Positions 49,564-61,439 of a DNA stretch of 64,000 nt are shown here, in pieces. The position numbers and the translations under genes are program-made. The notes beneath the pieces are model-generated. The model did not search any database. It saw only the letters and a list, made by a program, of their open reading frames with translations, and was not told where the DNA came from. The number at the start of each line of letters is the position of its first letter. The stretch's first letter is position 1. This DNA comes from Buttiauxella sp. A111 (GTDB lineage: Bacteria > Pseudomonadota > Gammaproteobacteria > Enterobacterales > Enterobacteriaceae): NCBI RefSeq assembly GCF_014189855.1, contig NZ_BJFN01000002.1, positions 558,001-622,000 of the forward strand. The letters run 5' to 3'.

Positions 49564-52245
49564 TCAGGCGATAGTACGCTGGATTTCGATGATTTCGAAG
49601 ACTTCGATAACATCACCAACACGTACATCGTTGTAGTTCTTCACGCCGATACCACATTCCATACCGTTACGAACTTCGTTAGCGTCATCTTTGAAGCGGC
49701 GCAGGGATTCCAGCTCGCCTTCATAGATAACCACGTTGTCGCGCAGTACACGGATTGGGTTGTGACGTTTGACCACACCTTCGGTAACCATACAACCTGC
49801 GATGGCGCCAAATTTCGGCGATTTGAACACATCGCGAACTTCGGCCAGGCCGAGGATCTGTTGTTTCAGTTCCGGAGACAGCATGCCGCTCATTGCTGCT
49901 TTCACTTCGTCGATCAGATGGTAGATGACGGAGTAGTAACGCAGATCCAGGCTTTCTGACTCAATGACGCGACGTGCAGATGCATCAGCACGGACGTTGA
50001 AGCCAACAAGGATAGCGTTAGATGCTGCAGCCAGTGTTGCGTCAGTCTCAGTGATACCGCCTACGCCAGAACCGATGATTTTAACTTTAACTTCATCAGT
50101 AGACAGTTTCAGCAAGGAATCGCTGATCGCTTCAACAGAACCCTGAACGTCGGCTTTCAGCACGATGTTCACTTCGGACACTTCGCCTTCGGTCATGTTG
50201 GCGAACATGTTTTCCAGTTTAGATTTCTGCTGACGAGCCAGTTTAACTTCGCGGAATTTACCCTGACGATACAGAGCAACTTCACGAGCTTTCTTCTCAT
50301 CACGAACAACTGTTACTTCATCACCCGCTGCCGGAACACCGGACAGACCCAGGATTTCAACAGGAATAGACGGACCTGCTTCTGCAACTTCACGACCCAT
50401 TTCGTCACGCATTGCACGAACACGGCCATACTCGAAGCCACAAAGAACGATGTCGCCTTTGTTCAGAGAACCTTCACGAACCAGAACAGTTGCTACCGGA
50501 CCACGACCTTTATCCAGGAAGGATTCGATAACCACACCGCTTGCCATGCCTTTACGCATTGCTTTCAGTTCAAGAACTTCAGCTTGCAGCAGGATTGCGT
50601 CCAGCAGTTCGTCAATACCCGTACCCGCTTTAGCAGATACGTGTACGAACTGGCTTTCGCCGCCCCACTCTTCTGGCATGATGCCGTACTGAGACAGTTC
50701 TTGCTTAACGCGGTCTGGATCAGCTTCTGGCTTATCAATTTTGTTCACTGCTACAACTACTGGCACCTGCGCCGCTTTTGCGTGCTGGATTGCTTCGATA
50801 GTTTGTGGCATCACGCCATCGTCAGCAGCAACAACCAGAACAACGATATCCGTTGCCTGAGCACCACGAGCACGCATAGAAGTAAACGCTGCGTGGCCTG
50901 GGGTATCCAGGAAGGTGATCATACCGTTGTCAGTTTCTACGTGGTATGCACCGATGTGCTGGGTAATACCACCCGCTTCGCCGGACGCAACTTTAGTAGA
51001 ACGAATATAGTCAAGCAGAGAGGTTTTACCGTGGTCAACGTGACCCATGATGGTAACAACCGGCGCACGTGATTCTGCAACTGCATCAGTATCACGATCG
51101 CTCATCAGCGCTTCTTCCAGCTCGTTTTCACGACGCAGGATAACTTTGTGGCCCATCTCTTCGGCAACCAGCTGTGCGGTTTCCTGGTCGATGACCTGGT
51201 TAATGGTCGCCATAGCACCCAGTTTCATCATCGCTTTGATGACCTGAGAGCCTTTAACAGCCATTTTGTTTGCCAGTTCTGCAACAGTAACGGTTTCGCC
51301 GATGACGACGTCACGGTTAACTGCCTGAGCAGGCTTGTTGAAGCCTTGTTGCAGTGAACTTGGTTTACGCTTGCCTTTACCACCACGAACCGCAGCACGA
51401 GCTTCTTCACGGTCAGCTTTAGACTCGCCGTGTTTTCCGCCTTTCTTCTGGCGCGGTGCTTTAGTTGTAGCAGTACGAGCACGAGTACGGCCAGCTTCTA
51501 CTTCGCGGTCGTTTTCGTCTTCAGCCTGGCGCGCATGCTGAGAGGTGGTGACATGGTAATCTGATTTATCGTCTTCCACTTTCTCTTCTTCCGTCCACAC
51601 ACCTGCGTTAGCTTCAGCCATTTTACGGGCCTCTTCAGCTACACGACGGGCGTCTTCTTCTAATTTGCGACGGGCTTCTTCTTCCGCTTTACGCTTCAGC
51701 TCTGCAGCTTCAGCTTCGCGACGGGCTTTGTCGGCCTGGGCGCTTTTCGTCATATCGTCTTGATTGCTCACTTTGTCTTTTTCCGCAGCTTCACGTTTCG
51801 CTTTATCAGCGGCTTCACGCTTAGCTTTCTCTTCAGCTTCACGTTTAGCTTTTTCTTGCGCCTGACGATTGGCAGCTTCCTGCGCCTCACGTTGGGCTTG
51901 CTCTTCCGCTTCACGCTGCGCCTGTTCTTCCGCGGCAAGACGTTCAGTCTCTTGCGGATCACGTTTCACAAAGGTGCGCTTCTTGCGGACTTCGATTTGT
52001 ACCGATTTACTTTTCCCACCGGTACCTGGAATGTTTAAAGTACTGCGCGTTTTGCGCTGTAATGTCAACTTATCCGGCGCAGAACCATGTTCACGGTTCA
52101 GGTGCGCCAGTAAGGTTTGTTTTTCCTGGGCCGAGACAGAATCATCAGCAGCCTTAGGGATCCCTGCATCAGCAAATTGCTGTACCAGGCGGTCCACGGA
52201 GGTCTGAATCTCTGCGGCCAGCGCTTTTACGGTTACATCTGTCAT
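49564..52245 (-). CDS. infB: Translation initiation factor IF-2
   Basis: An 893-residue GTPase placing fMet-tRNA on the 30S subunit. Order: small N1 domain, a long Arg/Glu/Ala helix (about residues 95-215), second IF2N domain, G domain with [14 protein letters not shown] and NKIDKP, then domains II-IV. An in-frame GTG at 51771 (codon 159, in DKVSNQ) matches the internal start of the shorter IF2-beta form in E. coli. It follows nusA by 24 bases. Confidence 0.98.
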   Translation of the reverse strand: MTDVTVKALAAEIQTSVDRLVQQFADAGIPKAADDSVSAQEKQTLLAHLNREHGSAPDKLTLQRKTRSTLNIPGTGGKSKSVQIEVRKKRTFVKRDPQETERLAAEEQAQREAEEQAQREAQEAANRQAQEKAKREAEEKAKREAADKAKREAAEKDKVSNQDDMTKSAQADKARREAEAAELKRKAEEEARRKLEEDARRVAEEARKMAEANAGVWTEEEKVEDDKSDYHVTTSQHARQAEDENDREVEAGRTRARTATTKAPRQKKGGKHGESKADREEARAAVRGGKGKRKPSSLQQGFNKPAQAVNRDVVIGETVTVAELANKMAVKGSQVIKAMMKLGAMATINQVIDQETAQLVAEEMGHKVILRRENELEEALMSDRDTDAVAESRAPVVTIMGHVDHGKTSLLDYIRSTKVASGEAGGITQHIGAYHVETDNGMITFLDTPGHAAFTSMRARGAQATDIVVLVVAADDGVMPQTIEAIQHAKAAQVPVVVAVNKIDKPEADPDRVKQELSQYGIMPEEWGGESQFVHVSAKAGTGIDELLDAILLQAEVLELKAMRKGMASGVVIESFLDKGRGPVATVLVREGSLNKGDIVLCGFEYGRVRAMRDEMGREVAEAGPSIPVEILGLSGVPAAGDEVTVVRDEKKAREVALYRQGKFREVKLARQQKSKLENMFANMTEGEVSEVNIVLKADVQGSVEAISDSLLKLSTDEVKVKIIGSGVGGITETDATLAAASNAILVGFNVRADASARRVIESESLDLRYYSVIYHLIDEVKAAMSGMLSPELKQQILGLAEVRDVFKSPKFGAIAGCMVTEGVVKRHNPIRVLRDNVVIYEGELESLRRFKDDANEVRNGMECGIGVKNYNDVRVGDVIEVFEIIEIQRTIA

Positions 52246-52269
52246 GCTGTTCCTTCCTGCTACAGTTTA

Positions 52270-53757
52270 TTACGCTTCGCCGCCAAACCAGCAGATATTG
52301 CGAGCAGCCATGATCAATTCACCGGCCTTCTCGTTGGTTAAACCTTCAATATCTGACAGATCGTCGACACCTTGCTCAGCCAGGTCTTCAAGCGAGCTCA
52401 CACCGCGCGAAGCGAGTTTAAAGGCCAGATTGCGATCCATACCTTCGAGGTTCAGCAGATCCTCTTGAGGTTTGTTATCGCCCAGGCTTTCTTCCTGCGC
52501 CAATGCCAGTGTGGTGAGGGCGTTTTTGGCGCGATCACGTAATGCTTCCACTGTATCTTCATCAAGGCCATCTATTTCCAGCAGCTCTTTCATCGGCACG
52601 TATGCCAATTCTTCGAGAGTGGAGAAACCTTCTTCTACCAATACAGTGGCGAAATCCTCGTCGATCTCGAGGTATTTGGTAAAGGTATCAATGGCCGCAT
52701 GTGCTTCAGCCTGATGCTTAGCTTGCAGGTCATCAACAGTCATTACGTTGAGTTCCCAGCCGCTCAGTTGGGCTGCCAGGCGCACGTTCTGACCGTTACG
52801 ACCGATTGCTTGTGCCAGATTACCTGCCTCTACCGCGATGTCCATTGTATGTTTGTCTTCATCGACAACAATGGAAGCCACGTCAGCCGGTGCCATAGCG
52901 TTGATAACGAATTGTGCCGGGTTATCGTCCCACAGCACGATATCAATACGCTCACCACCCAATTCTGTAGATACTGCCTGAACACGCGCACCACGCATGC
53001 CAACACAAGCACCTACTGGGTCGATACGCTTATCGTTGGTTTTCACAGCGATTTTCGCGCGAGAACCTGGATCACGAGCAGCGGCTTTGATTTCAATAAC
53101 TTCTTCGCCAATTTCCGGCACTTCAATGCGGAACAGTTCGATCAGCATTTCAGGCTTGGAACGGCTAACAAACAGTTGAGCACCGCGAGCTTCCGGACGC
53201 ACAGCATAAAGCACACCGCGGATACGGTCACCCGGGCGGAAGTTTTCACGCGGAAGCATATCTTCACGCAAAATAACCGCTTCGGCGTTGCTTCCGAGAT
53301 CCAAAGAGATGTTCTCGCGGTTAACTTTCTTCACAACACCGGTGATGATCTCACCTTCGTGTTCGCGGAACTGATCAACAACCATTGCACGTTCAGCTTC
53401 ACGTACTTTTTGTACGATAACCTGTTTTGCAGTCTGGGTGGTGATACGGTCGAAAGTCACAGATTCGATTTGGTCTTCAACGTATTCGCCAACATTCAGC
53501 GCAGGGTCTTCGAATTGTGCTGCATCAAGGGTGATTTCACGCGTTGGTTGGGTAACTTCTTCTACAATGACCCAGCGGCGGAAAGTATCAAAGTCACCAC
53601 TTTTACGATCGATGCTAACGCGAACATCAATCTCTTGTTCGTATTTTTTCTTAGTCGCTGTTGCCAGTGCACTTTCCAGCGCTTCGAAAATCTTCTCACG
53701 CGGCAATGATTTTTCGTTGGAAACTGCTTCAACAACAGCCAAAATTTCTTTGTTCAT
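52270..53757 (-). CDS. nusA: Transcription elongation factor NusA
   Basis: A 495-residue RNA polymerase-binding factor for pausing, termination and antitermination. An N-terminal polymerase-binding domain, an S1 domain (about 135-200), two KH domains (with [12 protein letters not shown] and [12 protein letters not shown]) and two C-terminal acidic repeats (about 365-490) are present. Length equals E. coli. It follows rimP by 27 bases. Confidence 0.98.
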   Translation of the reverse strand: MNKEILAVVEAVSNEKSLPREKIFEALESALATATKKKYEQEIDVRVSIDRKSGDFDTFRRWVIVEEVTQPTREITLDAAQFEDPALNVGEYVEDQIESVTFDRITTQTAKQVIVQKVREAERAMVVDQFREHEGEIITGVVKKVNRENISLDLGSNAEAVILREDMLPRENFRPGDRIRGVLYAVRPEARGAQLFVSRSKPEMLIELFRIEVPEIGEEVIEIKAAARDPGSRAKIAVKTNDKRIDPVGACVGMRGARVQAVSTELGGERIDIVLWDDNPAQFVINAMAPADVASIVVDEDKHTMDIAVEAGNLAQAIGRNGQNVRLAAQLSGWELNVMTVDDLQAKHQAEAHAAIDTFTKYLEIDEDFATVLVEEGFSTLEELAYVPMKELLEIDGLDEDTVEALRDRAKNALTTLALAQEESLGDNKPQEDLLNLEGMDRNLAFKLASRGVSSLEDLAEQGVDDLSDIEGLTNEKAGELIMAARNICWFGGEA

Positions 53758-53784
53758 CCTGGGTTTTCACCTCAATCCAAACTA

Positions 53785-54237
53785 TTAAAAGTGGGGTACC
53801 AGGTTCGCTTTCTGGATGTTGCTCAGCGCGAACACTTCATCTTTGCCTTCCACCGTAACCGTGATCATCTCACCTTCTACGGCTTTAATAATACCCTGCC
53901 ATTTACGACGGTTTTGCACGGCCATGCGCAACACAATGCTCACTTCTTCGCCAGTAAAGCGAACGTAATGCTCTGCTGAGAACATTGGGCGATCAAGGCC
54001 TGGTGAGGAAACTTCCAGGTTGTAAGCCACAGTGATAGGGTCTTCGACGTCCAGTACTGCACTTACCTGGTGACTGACATCAGCACAATCATCAACATTG
54101 ATGCCTGCTTCACTATCAATATAGATGCGCAGCGTGGATTGGCGACCTCGAACAAATTCGACCCCTACCAATTCATAGCCCAGCGCCTCGACCGGTGCTG
54201 AAATCATCTCTGTTAATTTTTGCTCTAATGTGGACAA
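53785..54237 (-). CDS. rimP: Ribosome maturation factor RimP
   Basis: A 150-residue 30S assembly factor, first gene of the nusA operon. Conserved [20 protein letters not shown] and [13 protein letters not shown] are visible. The start is placed at the TTG codon 54237 (encoding MSTLEQKL after initiation), preceded by GGGGGTGG; a GTG two codons upstream and an ATG at 54267 are alternatives without similarity. The tRNA-fMet gene lies 210 bases upstream. Confidence 0.93.
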   Translation of the reverse strand: MSTLEQKLTEMISAPVEALGYELVGVEFVRGRQSTLRIYIDSEAGINVDDCADVSHQVSAVLDVEDPITVAYNLEVSSPGLDRPMFSAEHYVRFTGEEVSIVLRMAVQNRRKWQGIIKAVEGEMITVTVEGKDEVFALSNIQKANLVPHF

Positions 54238-54295
54238 GCCCACCCCCAAGAAATGAAAAAAGGGCATATAGCCCAGTTATTCTGAAGTCAGATAA

Positions 54296-54321
54296 CAAAA
54301 AACCCCGATAAATCGAGGCTT
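54296..54321 (-). terminator. Terminator between tRNA-fMet and rimP
   Basis: On the minus strand AAGCCTCGATTTATCGGGGTT folds into a 7-8 pair stem with one G-U and runs into TTTTTTG. It lies between the tRNA and rimP and probably lets a fraction of transcripts continue. Confidence 0.8.
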
Positions 54322-54447
54322 TATATAACTGAACCCTGTATACCGCAACAGCGGCCCGGACACCATCCAGGAGAATTTTTTTCTAAATTCTTCGCGAGGC
54401 ACCAACTGGTGTTCACAGTATATTTGAAAAAGAACTCTCAGGGAAAG

Positions 54448-54524
<77 letters not shown>

Positions 54525-54540
54525 TCCGAAAACGTGGCAA

Positions 54541-54569
54541 ATATTACGCCGATATTGCATAAAATGCAA
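54541..54569 (-). promoter_or_regulatory. Promoter of the initiator tRNA gene
   Basis: On the minus strand TTGCAT (54569-54564), a 17-base spacer, then TAATAT (54546-54541), ending 17 bases before the tRNA 5' end. It lies in the 60-base gap between the two tRNAs. Confidence 0.75.
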
Positions 54570-54584
54570 GAAATGCAGATATTT

Positions 54585-54671
54585 TGGTACCGAGGACGGG
54601 ACTTGAACCCGTAAGCCCAATCGGGCACTACCACCTCAAGGTAGCGTGTCTACCAATTCCACCACCTCGGC
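54585..54671 (-). tRNA. leuU: tRNA-Leu (GAG)
   Basis: An 87-base class II tRNA with a long variable arm, anticodon GAG in the loop TTGAGGT and an encoded CCA. It is 45 bases downstream of secG, as leuU is in E. coli. Confidence 0.97.
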
Positions 54672-54716
54672 ACTCTGGATACGGTAATCAATTCTTACCG
54701 CATCAATGCTGACAAC

Positions 54717-55046
54717 TTACTGCGGGATATCGCTGCTCGGCTTGGTAGGTGCCGCTGGCTGTGACTCAGTTTTTGTTGGCTGAGTTAAATTATCCCACAC
54801 ACTTCCTTTATCGGTTTTGTTGGTATTGAGGTTACCCAGTACCAGGCTGATGATAAAGAACAGCGTTGCTAACACAGCGGTCATGCGGGTCATGAAATTA
54901 CCTGAACCACTTGAACCAAACAGTGTCGCGGAAGCGCCTGCTCCAAAGGAGGCTCCCATATCAGCGCCTTTACCTTGCTGCAGCATGATAAGACCTACAA
55001 GGCCTAACGCTACAATAAGGAAAAAAACTAAAAGAGCTTCGTACAT
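54717..55046 (-). CDS. secG: Protein translocase subunit SecG
   Basis: A 109-residue inner-membrane SecYEG subunit with two membrane helices (about 2-22 and 52-72) and the conserved loop [17 protein letters not shown]. The start at 55046 ([10 protein letters not shown]) gives the E. coli-like N-terminus; a longer frame to 55082 is not supported. leuU follows downstream. Confidence 0.97.
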   Translation of the reverse strand: MYEALLVFFLIVALGLVGLIMLQQGKGADMGASFGAGASATLFGSSGSGNFMTRMTAVLATLFFIISLVLGNLNTNKTDKGSVWDNLTQPTKTESQPAAPTKPSSDIPQ

Positions 55047-55230
55047 AATCAACCTGTTCCTTGCGGTATTACCGCATACCAAAGCTTCAAACCAGTCAAG
55101 CGGATACGTTTAAGTTTACCCACTGAAGCGGGTGAGAATACTAACCAAAGCCTTCGATCTGCGCAAGGGCAATTTATTCACATTTCGCTGACTGCGGAAA
55201 AAAACAGCAACACACGCACTTTTGCTTAGA

Positions 55231-55254
55231 AAAAAGGCGACAAACGCCGCCTTT
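55231..55254 (-). terminator. glmM terminator
   Basis: On the minus strand AAGGCG and CGCCTT enclose an 8-base loop, followed by TTTTC, 25 bases after the glmM stop and before secG. Confidence 0.75.
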
Positions 55255-55278
55255 TCACACAATTCACACGCGAATGCT

Positions 55279-56616
55279 TTATACCGCTTTTACTGCATCA
55301 GCAATACGATTTGCATACTCGATAACCAGTGCTTCGTCTTCCCCTTCAACCATTACGCGGATTAAAGGTTCAGTCCCGGATTTACGCAGCAACACGCGAC
55401 CACGGCTGCCCAGTGCTTCTTCCACTTCTGCAGTGGTTTTCTTCACTGTGTCATGCTCAAGTGGATCGCCGCTACCCGCAGTAAAGCGTACGTTTACCAG
55501 AATCTGAGGGAACAATTTCATTCCACTGCACAAATCGTGCAGGCTCATGTGGTTGCGCACCATCGCGGTAAGTACTTGCAAACCTGCAACGATGCCGTCA
55601 CCAGTAGTCGTTTTATCCAGCAGGATCACGTGCCCTGAATTTTCAGCACCAATTCTCCAGCCTTTTTCCTGCAGTTTTTCCAGAACATAACGGTCACCCA
55701 CTTTTGCACGCGCAAACGGGATACCTAACTGTTTAAGAGCCAACTCGAGGCCCATATTGCTCATCAGCGTGCCTACTGCACCACCGCGCAATTGACCCTG
55801 ACGTAATCCTTCACGAGCGATGATGTAGAGGATTTGGTCGCCATCAACTTTATGGCCCAGGTTATCCACCATGATTACACGGTCACCATCACCATCCAGT
55901 GCGATACCAATATCCGCTTTTTCAGCCAACACGCGCTCCTGAAGCATACGCACGTCAGTAGCACCGCATTTTTCGTTGATGTTAACGCCGTTTGGCTCAC
56001 AGCCAACAGGGATAACAGTGGCGCCTAACTCGCGCAGTACATTTGGTGCAATGTGGTAAGTCGCGCCGTTAGCACAATCAACGACAATTTTAAGACCATT
56101 AAGGCTTAACTCGTTCGGGAAAGTGCCTTTGCAAAATTCGATATAACGGCCCGCTGCGTCAACGATACGGCTGGCTTTACCCAACTCGGCAGAATCCACG
56201 CACGTGATTTCTTTTTCCATTTCAGCTTCAATGGCTTCTTCAACGTCATCAGGCAATTTAGTACCGTCGATAGAGAAGAATTTAATCCCGTTATCATAGA
56301 ATGGGTTATGCGAAGCGGAGATAACAATCCCTGCTTCTGCACGGAATGCGCGGGTCAGATAAGCAACAGCAGGCGTTGGCATCGGGCCGGTGAATGAGGC
56401 GGATAAACCCGCCGCCGCCAGGCCCGCTTCTAACGCAGACTCCAACATATAGCCTGAAATACGGGTGTCTTTACCGATAATAATTTTACGTGAGCCGTGA
56501 CGAGCTAACACTTTACCAGCAGCCCAGCCAAGTTTAAGGACGAAATCAGGGGTAATTGGGGAATCGCCTACACGACCGCGAATGCCATCTGTGCCAAAAT
56601 ATTTACGGTTACTCAT
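55279..56616 (-). CDS. glmM: Phosphoglucosamine mutase
   Basis: A 445-residue enzyme converting glucosamine-6-phosphate to glucosamine-1-phosphate for murein and lipopolysaccharide. The phosphorylated serine is S102 in ISASHNP; the metal loop is DGDGDR and the sugar loop GENSGH. It overlaps the end of folP by 8 bases, implying coupled translation. Confidence 0.98.
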   Translation of the reverse strand: MSNRKYFGTDGIRGRVGDSPITPDFVLKLGWAAGKVLARHGSRKIIIGKDTRISGYMLESALEAGLAAAGLSASFTGPMPTPAVAYLTRAFRAEAGIVISASHNPFYDNGIKFFSIDGTKLPDDVEEAIEAEMEKEITCVDSAELGKASRIVDAAGRYIEFCKGTFPNELSLNGLKIVVDCANGATYHIAPNVLRELGATVIPVGCEPNGVNINEKCGATDVRMLQERVLAEKADIGIALDGDGDRVIMVDNLGHKVDGDQILYIIAREGLRQGQLRGGAVGTLMSNMGLELALKQLGIPFARAKVGDRYVLEKLQEKGWRIGAENSGHVILLDKTTTGDGIVAGLQVLTAMVRNHMSLHDLCSGMKLFPQILVNVRFTAGSGDPLEHDTVKKTTAEVEEALGSRGRVLLRKSGTEPLIRVMVEGEDEALVIEYANRIADAVKAV

Positions 56617-57457
56617 AGCGTTTTTTTTCCTTCGCTGAAAGTGTGGCTTCCACCACGCGCATCGCTTCGACTGACTCTTTCACATCGTGAACTCGAATGA
56701 TATTAGCCCCCTGCATTGCGGCTATCACTGCACAAGCAAGGCTGCCACTCAGACGCTGATCTGGCCCGACGTTAAGCAGTTGGCCAACCATTGATTTACG
56801 CGACATTCCCACCAACAACGGTAAACCAAAGTGATGGAGTTCGGATAGTCGGGCCAAAAGTTGGTAATTGTGTGTAAGATTTTTACCGAAACCGAAGCCC
56901 GGGTCGAGCAACAATTTTTCTTTTGCGATACCAGCCGCTTCACAGCGGGCAATTTGGTCGATAAAGAATCGATTCACATCGGCAAAGACATCTTCGTAAT
57001 GTGGCGCCTGCTGCATATTCTTAGGCTCGCCCTGCATATGCATCAGACAAACCGGCAAACCGGTTTCTGCGGCCGCTTCAAGTGCACCGGGCTCCTGCAA
57101 CGAACGTATATCATTGATGATATGCGCGCCGACTCGCGCCGATTCACGAATAACGTCCGGTTTGGAGGTATCCACTGAGATCCAGACTTCAAAACGTTGC
57201 GCGATAGCCTCAACGACAGGAATGACCCGGGATAACTCCTCATCGACGCTCACTTCAGCCGCTCCAGGACGCGTCGACTCACCACCAATATCAATAATCG
57301 TCGCGCCTGCGTTGATCATTAAGTTAGCGTGTTTAACGGCCTCCACTAACGAATTGTGCTGTCCACCGTCGGAAAAGGAGTCTGGCGTGACGTTCAAAAT
57401 CCCCATGATATGTGGATGTGAAAGATCAAGCGTGCTGCCCTGAGCTGTGAGTTTCAT
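56609..57457 (-). CDS. folP: Dihydropteroate synthase
   Basis: A 282-residue TIM-barrel enzyme joining 6-hydroxymethyl-dihydropterin diphosphate to p-aminobenzoate in folate synthesis; the chromosomal target of sulfonamides. Conserved [23 protein letters not shown] and DPGFGFGK are present. It overlaps glmM by 8 bases and lies 102 bases after ftsH, with a terminator between. Confidence 0.98.
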   Translation of the reverse strand: MKLTAQGSTLDLSHPHIMGILNVTPDSFSDGGQHNSLVEAVKHANLMINAGATIIDIGGESTRPGAAEVSVDEELSRVIPVVEAIAQRFEVWISVDTSKPDVIRESARVGAHIINDIRSLQEPGALEAAAETGLPVCLMHMQGEPKNMQQAPHYEDVFADVNRFFIDQIARCEAAGIAKEKLLLDPGFGFGKNLTHNYQLLARLSELHHFGLPLLVGMSRKSMVGQLLNVGPDQRLSGSLACAVIAAMQGANIIRVHDVKESVEAMRVVEATLSAKEKKRYE

Positions 57458-57489
57458 CGAGATTCCCTTGTATTAACTAAGGCTATTTC

Positions 57490-57523
57490 CAAAATAAAAA
57501 ACCCTGGGACAAGCCCAGGGTTT
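57490..57523 (-). terminator. ftsH terminator
   Basis: AACCCTGGG/CCCAGGGTT (9 pairs, 5-base loop) followed on the minus strand by TTTTATTTTGG, 37 bases after the ftsH stop. Confidence 0.92.
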
Positions 57524-57559
57524 AAATAGATTACTGCATTAACATCCGGCAGTTACGAC

Positions 57560-59497
57560 TTATTTGTCGCCCAACTGCTCTGACATTGTATTACCAGGAT
57601 TCGGCGTACGCGGTTCATCGACCGGACGCGGTGCACGTGGTGTACCATTGTTGTCAGAATTGTTGTTGCCGTTGTTTGAATCTTCCCAACCTGCTGGCGG
57701 ACGCACATCGCGGCGATTCATCAGATCATCAATCTGTGGCGCATCGATAGTTTCATACTTCATCAATGCGTCTTTCATGGTGTGGAGAATATCCATATTT
57801 TCATTCAGTAGCTGGCGAGCACGAGCGTAGTTACGCTCAATCAACAGCTTAACTTCCTGATCGATGATACGCGCAGTTTCATCGGACATATGTTTCGCTT
57901 TCGCCACTGAACGACCCAGGAACACTTCACCTTCCTCTTCCGCGTACAGCAACGGACCGAGTTTCTCAGAGAAGCCCCATTGGGTAACCATGTTACGAGC
58001 GATGGATGTTGCTACTTTGATGTCGTTAGACGCGCCAGTAGAAACATGTTCAGCACCGTAAATAATCTCTTCAGCAAGACGACCACCGTACAACGTAGAA
58101 ATCTGACTTTCCAGTTTCTGACGGCTGGCACTGATCGCATCACCTTCCGGCAGGAAGAAAGTCACACCCAACGCACGACCGCGTGGAATGATTGTCACTT
58201 TGTGTACCGGATCGTGCTCTGGAACCAGGCGACCAATAATCGCGTGACCTGCTTCATGGTATGCGGTGGATTCTTTTTGCGCTTCTGTCATCACCATGGA
58301 GCGGCGTTCCGCACCCATCATGATTTTGTCTTTCGCTTTTTCGAATTCAACCATCGAGACCACACGTTTGTTGCCACGGGCAGCAAACAGAGCAGCTTCG
58401 TTAACCAGGTTTGCGAGGTCAGCACCAGAGAAGCCTGGAGTACCACGTGCAATAATTGCGGCATCGATGTCTGGAGACAACGGTACGCGACGCATATGGA
58501 CTTTCAGAATTTGTTCGCGGCCACGCACATCTGGCAGGCCAACCACAACTTGACGGTCAAAACGGCCCGGACGCAGCAATGCTGGGTCAAGTACGTCAGG
58601 ACGGTTTGTTGCGGCGATAACGATAATACCTTCGTTACCTTCGAAACCATCCATTTCAACCAGCATCTGGTTCAGCGTTTGTTCACGTTCATCGTGACCA
58701 CCACCCAGACCTGCACCACGCTGACGGCCAACGGCGTCGATTTCATCAATGAAGATGATGCAAGGTGCCGCTTTCTTAGCTTGTTCAAACATGTCACGAA
58801 CACGAGATGCACCCACGCCCACGAACATTTCAACGAAGTCAGAACCGGAAATTGTAAAGAATGGTACTTTCGCTTCACCTGCGATGGCTTTCGCCAGCAA
58901 GGTTTTACCGGTACCCGGAGGGCCAACCATCAGCACGCCTTTCGGGATTTTACCGCCCAGTTTCTGGAAACGGCTTGGCTCACGAAGGTACTCAACCAGT
59001 TCTGCGACCTCTTCTTTTGCTTCATCACAACCTGCGACGTCAGCAAAAGTGGTCTTAATTTGGTCTTCGGTGAGCATACGCGCCTTACTCTTACCGAACG
59101 ACATGGCACCTTTGCCACCGCCGCCCTGCATTTGACGCATAAAGAAGATCCAGACCCCAATTAGCAATAGCATTGGGAACCAGGAGATGAAAATAGAAGC
59201 CAGCAAGCTTGGCTCTTCAGGCGGCTCGCCTACTACTTTCACATTTTTGGTCAGCAGGTTATCAAGCAGTTTAGGATCGTTAACGGGGATGTAAGTCGTG
59301 TATCGGTTACTATCTTTCTTGGTAACGTTGATTTCACGTCCGTTAATACGCGCTTCGCGTACCTGGTCCTGATTTACTTCAGACAGGAAAGTGGAGTAAT
59401 CCACCCTACGGCCATTTGACTCGCTGGGCCCAAAGCTCTGGAACACAGACATCAGCACAACCGCGATGACCAGCCAGAGTATTAGGTTTTTCGCCAT
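57560..59497 (-). CDS. ftsH: ATP-dependent zinc metalloprotease FtsH
   Basis: A 645-residue membrane AAA protease that degrades LpxC, sigma-32 and misassembled membrane proteins. Two N-terminal membrane segments (about 5-24 and 100-120) flank a periplasmic domain. Walker A GPPGTGKT, Walker [10 protein letters not shown], the SRH region and the zinc motif HEAGH follow. A TTG at 59506, 8 bases after GAGG, gives MSDMAKN and is a plausible alternative start. rlmE is 56 bases upstream, as in E. coli. Confidence 0.97.
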   Translation of the reverse strand: MAKNLILWLVIAVVLMSVFQSFGPSESNGRRVDYSTFLSEVNQDQVREARINGREINVTKKDSNRYTTYIPVNDPKLLDNLLTKNVKVVGEPPEEPSLLASIFISWFPMLLLIGVWIFFMRQMQGGGGKGAMSFGKSKARMLTEDQIKTTFADVAGCDEAKEEVAELVEYLREPSRFQKLGGKIPKGVLMVGPPGTGKTLLAKAIAGEAKVPFFTISGSDFVEMFVGVGASRVRDMFEQAKKAAPCIIFIDEIDAVGRQRGAGLGGGHDEREQTLNQMLVEMDGFEGNEGIIVIAATNRPDVLDPALLRPGRFDRQVVVGLPDVRGREQILKVHMRRVPLSPDIDAAIIARGTPGFSGADLANLVNEAALFAARGNKRVVSMVEFEKAKDKIMMGAERRSMVMTEAQKESTAYHEAGHAIIGRLVPEHDPVHKVTIIPRGRALGVTFFLPEGDAISASRQKLESQISTLYGGRLAEEIIYGAEHVSTGASNDIKVATSIARNMVTQWGFSEKLGPLLYAEEEGEVFLGRSVAKAKHMSDETARIIDQEVKLLIERNYARARQLLNENMDILHTMKDALMKYETIDAPQIDDLMNRRDVRPPAGWEDSNNGNNNSDNNGTPRAPRPVDEPRTPNPGNTMSEQLGDK

Positions 59498-59553
59498 GTC
59501 ACTCAAGGGATTAACCTCATATTACAACTGTGTTAACAAACAGCGTCAGGGTA

Positions 59554-60183
59554 CTATAGTTTTCGCCCTGTCGCTACAATGTACACTTCACGTGAGCGGG
59601 CACGAGAAGAGTCCGGTTTACGAACTTTAACTGTCGTAAACAGGGAGCGAATTTCTCGCAGGTATTCATCGAAACCTTCGCCCTGAAACACTTTCACTAA
59701 AAAACTACCGCCTGGGGCCAGAACGTCACGGCACATTTCCAGTGCCAGTTCTACTAAATACATAGCCCGAGGAATATCTACTGCCGGTGTCCCGCTCATA
59801 TTTGGAGCCATATCTGACATGACAACCTGAACTTTACTGTCACCAACACGATCCAACAGAGCTTTCACGACTAGTTCATCACGAAAATCACCCTGAAGGA
59901 AATCAACACCAACGATAGGATCCATTGGTAAAAGATCGCAAGCAATGATTCGCCCCTGATTCCCGATTTGAGTCACCACATATTGTGACCAGCCTCCGGG
60001 AGCAGCACCAAGATCAACAATCGTCATTCCTGGCTTAAAAAGTTTGTCACTTTGCTGTATTTCATCAAGTTTAAACCAGGCACGGGAACGTAACCCCTTT
60101 TTCTGTGCCTGAATTACATATTTATCGCTAAAGTGTTCCTGCAGCCAGCGACTGGAGCTGGCAGAACGCTTTTTACCTGTCAT
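59554..60183 (-). CDS. rlmE: 23S rRNA 2'-O-ribose U2552 methyltransferase
   Basis: A 209-residue Rossmann methyltransferase (RrmJ/FtsJ) acting on the A loop of the 50S subunit. The SAM motif is [13 protein letters not shown] near residue 57, and the catalytic K-D-K-E set includes D124 in [10 protein letters not shown]. The start at 60183 (MTGKKRSAS) matches E. coli length exactly. It diverges from yhbY and precedes ftsH. Confidence 0.97.
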   Translation of the reverse strand: MTGKKRSASSSRWLQEHFSDKYVIQAQKKGLRSRAWFKLDEIQQSDKLFKPGMTIVDLGAAPGGWSQYVVTQIGNQGRIIACDLLPMDPIVGVDFLQGDFRDELVVKALLDRVGDSKVQVVMSDMAPNMSGTPAVDIPRAMYLVELALEMCRDVLAPGGSFLVKVFQGEGFDEYLREIRSLFTTVKVRKPDSSRARSREVYIVATGRKL

Positions 60184-60309
60184 CTCAAATTCCAACTTTG
60201 TTCATCGTGAATAGCAGGCTGTAGAGTTCTCAGCACAACCGATTTGGCGATACAGTAGAGATGGCGGTAGAATGAACCGTTTTCAATCCCAAAGTAAGCA
60301 AAAAATACG

Positions 60310-60603
60310 ATGAATCTGAGTACTAAACAAAAACAGCACCTGAAAGGTCTTGCTCATCCGCTCAAGCCTGTAGTTATGCTTGGCAATAACGGTTTGACCG
60401 AAGGGGTACTGGCCGAGATTGAACAAGCGCTTGAACATCATGAGTTAATCAAGGTGAAAATCGCAACGGAAGACCGCGAAACTAAAACCTTGATTGTAGA
60501 TGCCATCGTGCGTGAAACCGGCGCCTGTAATGTACAGGTTATCGGTAAAACGCTGGTGCTCTATCGCCCGTCTAAAGAGCGCAAGATTTCTCTGCCAAAA
60601 TAA
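60310..60603 (+). CDS. yhbY: Ribosome assembly RNA-binding protein YhbY
   Basis: A 97-residue CRM-domain protein associated with pre-50S particles. The GxxG-type loop LGNNGLTEGVLAEIEQAL and the C-terminal IGKTLVLYRPSK are typical. Convergent with greA; a terminator lies between. Confidence 0.95.
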   Translation: MNLSTKQKQHLKGLAHPLKPVVMLGNNGLTEGVLAEIEQALEHHELIKVKIATEDRETKTLIVDAIVRETGACNVQVIGKTLVLYRPSKERKISLPK

Positions 60604-60641
60604 GCAGAGAGTGTGCAAAATGCCACGCTCTGTTAGTTGAT

Positions 60642-60665
60642 AAAAGGCCGCGATGCGGCCTTTTT
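60642..60665. terminator. Bidirectional terminator yhbY/greA
   Basis: AAAAGGCCGC/GCGGCCTTTT (10 pairs, 3-base loop) between convergent yhbY and greA, with T runs on both strands. Confidence 0.93.
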
Positions 60666-60709
60666 CCTTTCTTTACAATACGCCACGCTATAAAAAAGCG
60701 TAGCAGAAA

Positions 60710-61186
60710 TTATAAATATTCCACTTTTACAATTTCGAACTCTACATCGCCACCCGGCGTGCGGATAACCACAACATCATCTTCCTCTTTACCCACAAGA
60801 CCACGAGCGATTGGTGAGTTCACAGAAATTAGATTCTGTTTAAAATCAGCTTCATCATCGCCAACAATGCGATAAGTCTGCTCTTCGTCGTTATCCAGAT
60901 TCAAAACCGTCACGCTCGCGCCAAAAATGACACGACCGTTATTTGGCATTTTTGTGATATCGATAACCTGAGCATTGGACAGCTTAGCTTCGATATCCTG
61001 GATTCGACCTTCACAAAAACCCTGTTGCTCACGCGCAGCATGATATTCAGCGTTTTCTTTTAAATCGCCATGTTCGCGGGCATCAGCGATCGCGGCAATA
61101 ATTTGTGGGCGGCGCACAGACTTCAGGAAATCCAGCTCTTCACGTAATCTTTCTGCGCCACGTAGGGTCATCGGAATAGGTTGCAT
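60710..61186 (-). CDS. greA: Transcript cleavage factor GreA
   Basis: A 158-residue factor that stimulates the hydrolytic cleavage of backtracked RNA in RNA polymerase. The N-terminal coiled coil (about residues 1-75) has the acidic tip [15 protein letters not shown]; the C-terminal domain ends [15 protein letters not shown]. The ribosome binding site is GAGGTAT. A structured leader lies upstream. Confidence 0.97.
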   Translation of the reverse strand: MQPIPMTLRGAERLREELDFLKSVRRPQIIAAIADAREHGDLKENAEYHAAREQQGFCEGRIQDIEAKLSNAQVIDITKMPNNGRVIFGASVTVLNLDNDEEQTYRIVGDDEADFKQNLISVNSPIARGLVGKEEDDVVVIRTPGGDVEFEIVKVEYL

Positions 61187-61283
61187 TGTTATACCTCTTC
61201 AAAACTTTCCTGTTCAGAACTGCCCTGCGGCACTTCTGAATCCAGAGCCTGGTTTGCATAAATAAGGCAAACCCCTGGCACTA

Positions 61284-61318
61284 AGCAAAATAAAACTGAC
61301 CCGGTGCAAAGCACCAGG
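61284..61318 (-). ncRNA. greA leader terminator hairpin (GraL-like)
   Basis: On the minus strand CCTGGTGC-TTT-GCACCGGG forms an 8-pair stem followed by TCAGTTTTATTTTGC, about 100 bases before greA. In E. coli premature termination in the greA leader produces the GraL small RNAs; position and form fit, but the sequence identity was not checked. Confidence 0.55.
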
Positions 61319-61439
61319 CCAGGAACGGTTTCCAAATTGACCTGTATTTTACCCTGGAGTTCACTGAGGGTCATCGTTTACTTTGCACCGCGATGCACCG
61401 TAGTATGACGGCACGTTTCCAGGTTGTTACCGCGAGATT

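Noticed and set aside
51768-51962. Long overlapping frames opposite the charged helix of infB.
   Set aside because: They are shadows of the repetitive Arg/Glu/Ala codons of IF-2, with no start signals or similarity.
57980-59164. A 394-codon frame opposite ftsH, and similar long frames opposite pnp, nusA and valS.
   Set aside because: Antisense frames of highly expressed, codon-biased genes are often open. The translations are low-complexity, rich in His, Phe and Cys, and match nothing.
61189-61374. A 61-codon minus-strand frame filling the greA leader and ending two bases before greA.
   Set aside because: It has no ribosome binding site at its ATG, runs through the leader terminator hairpin, and the peptide resembles nothing I know. 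It is more likely a chance frame in the GraL-like leader.
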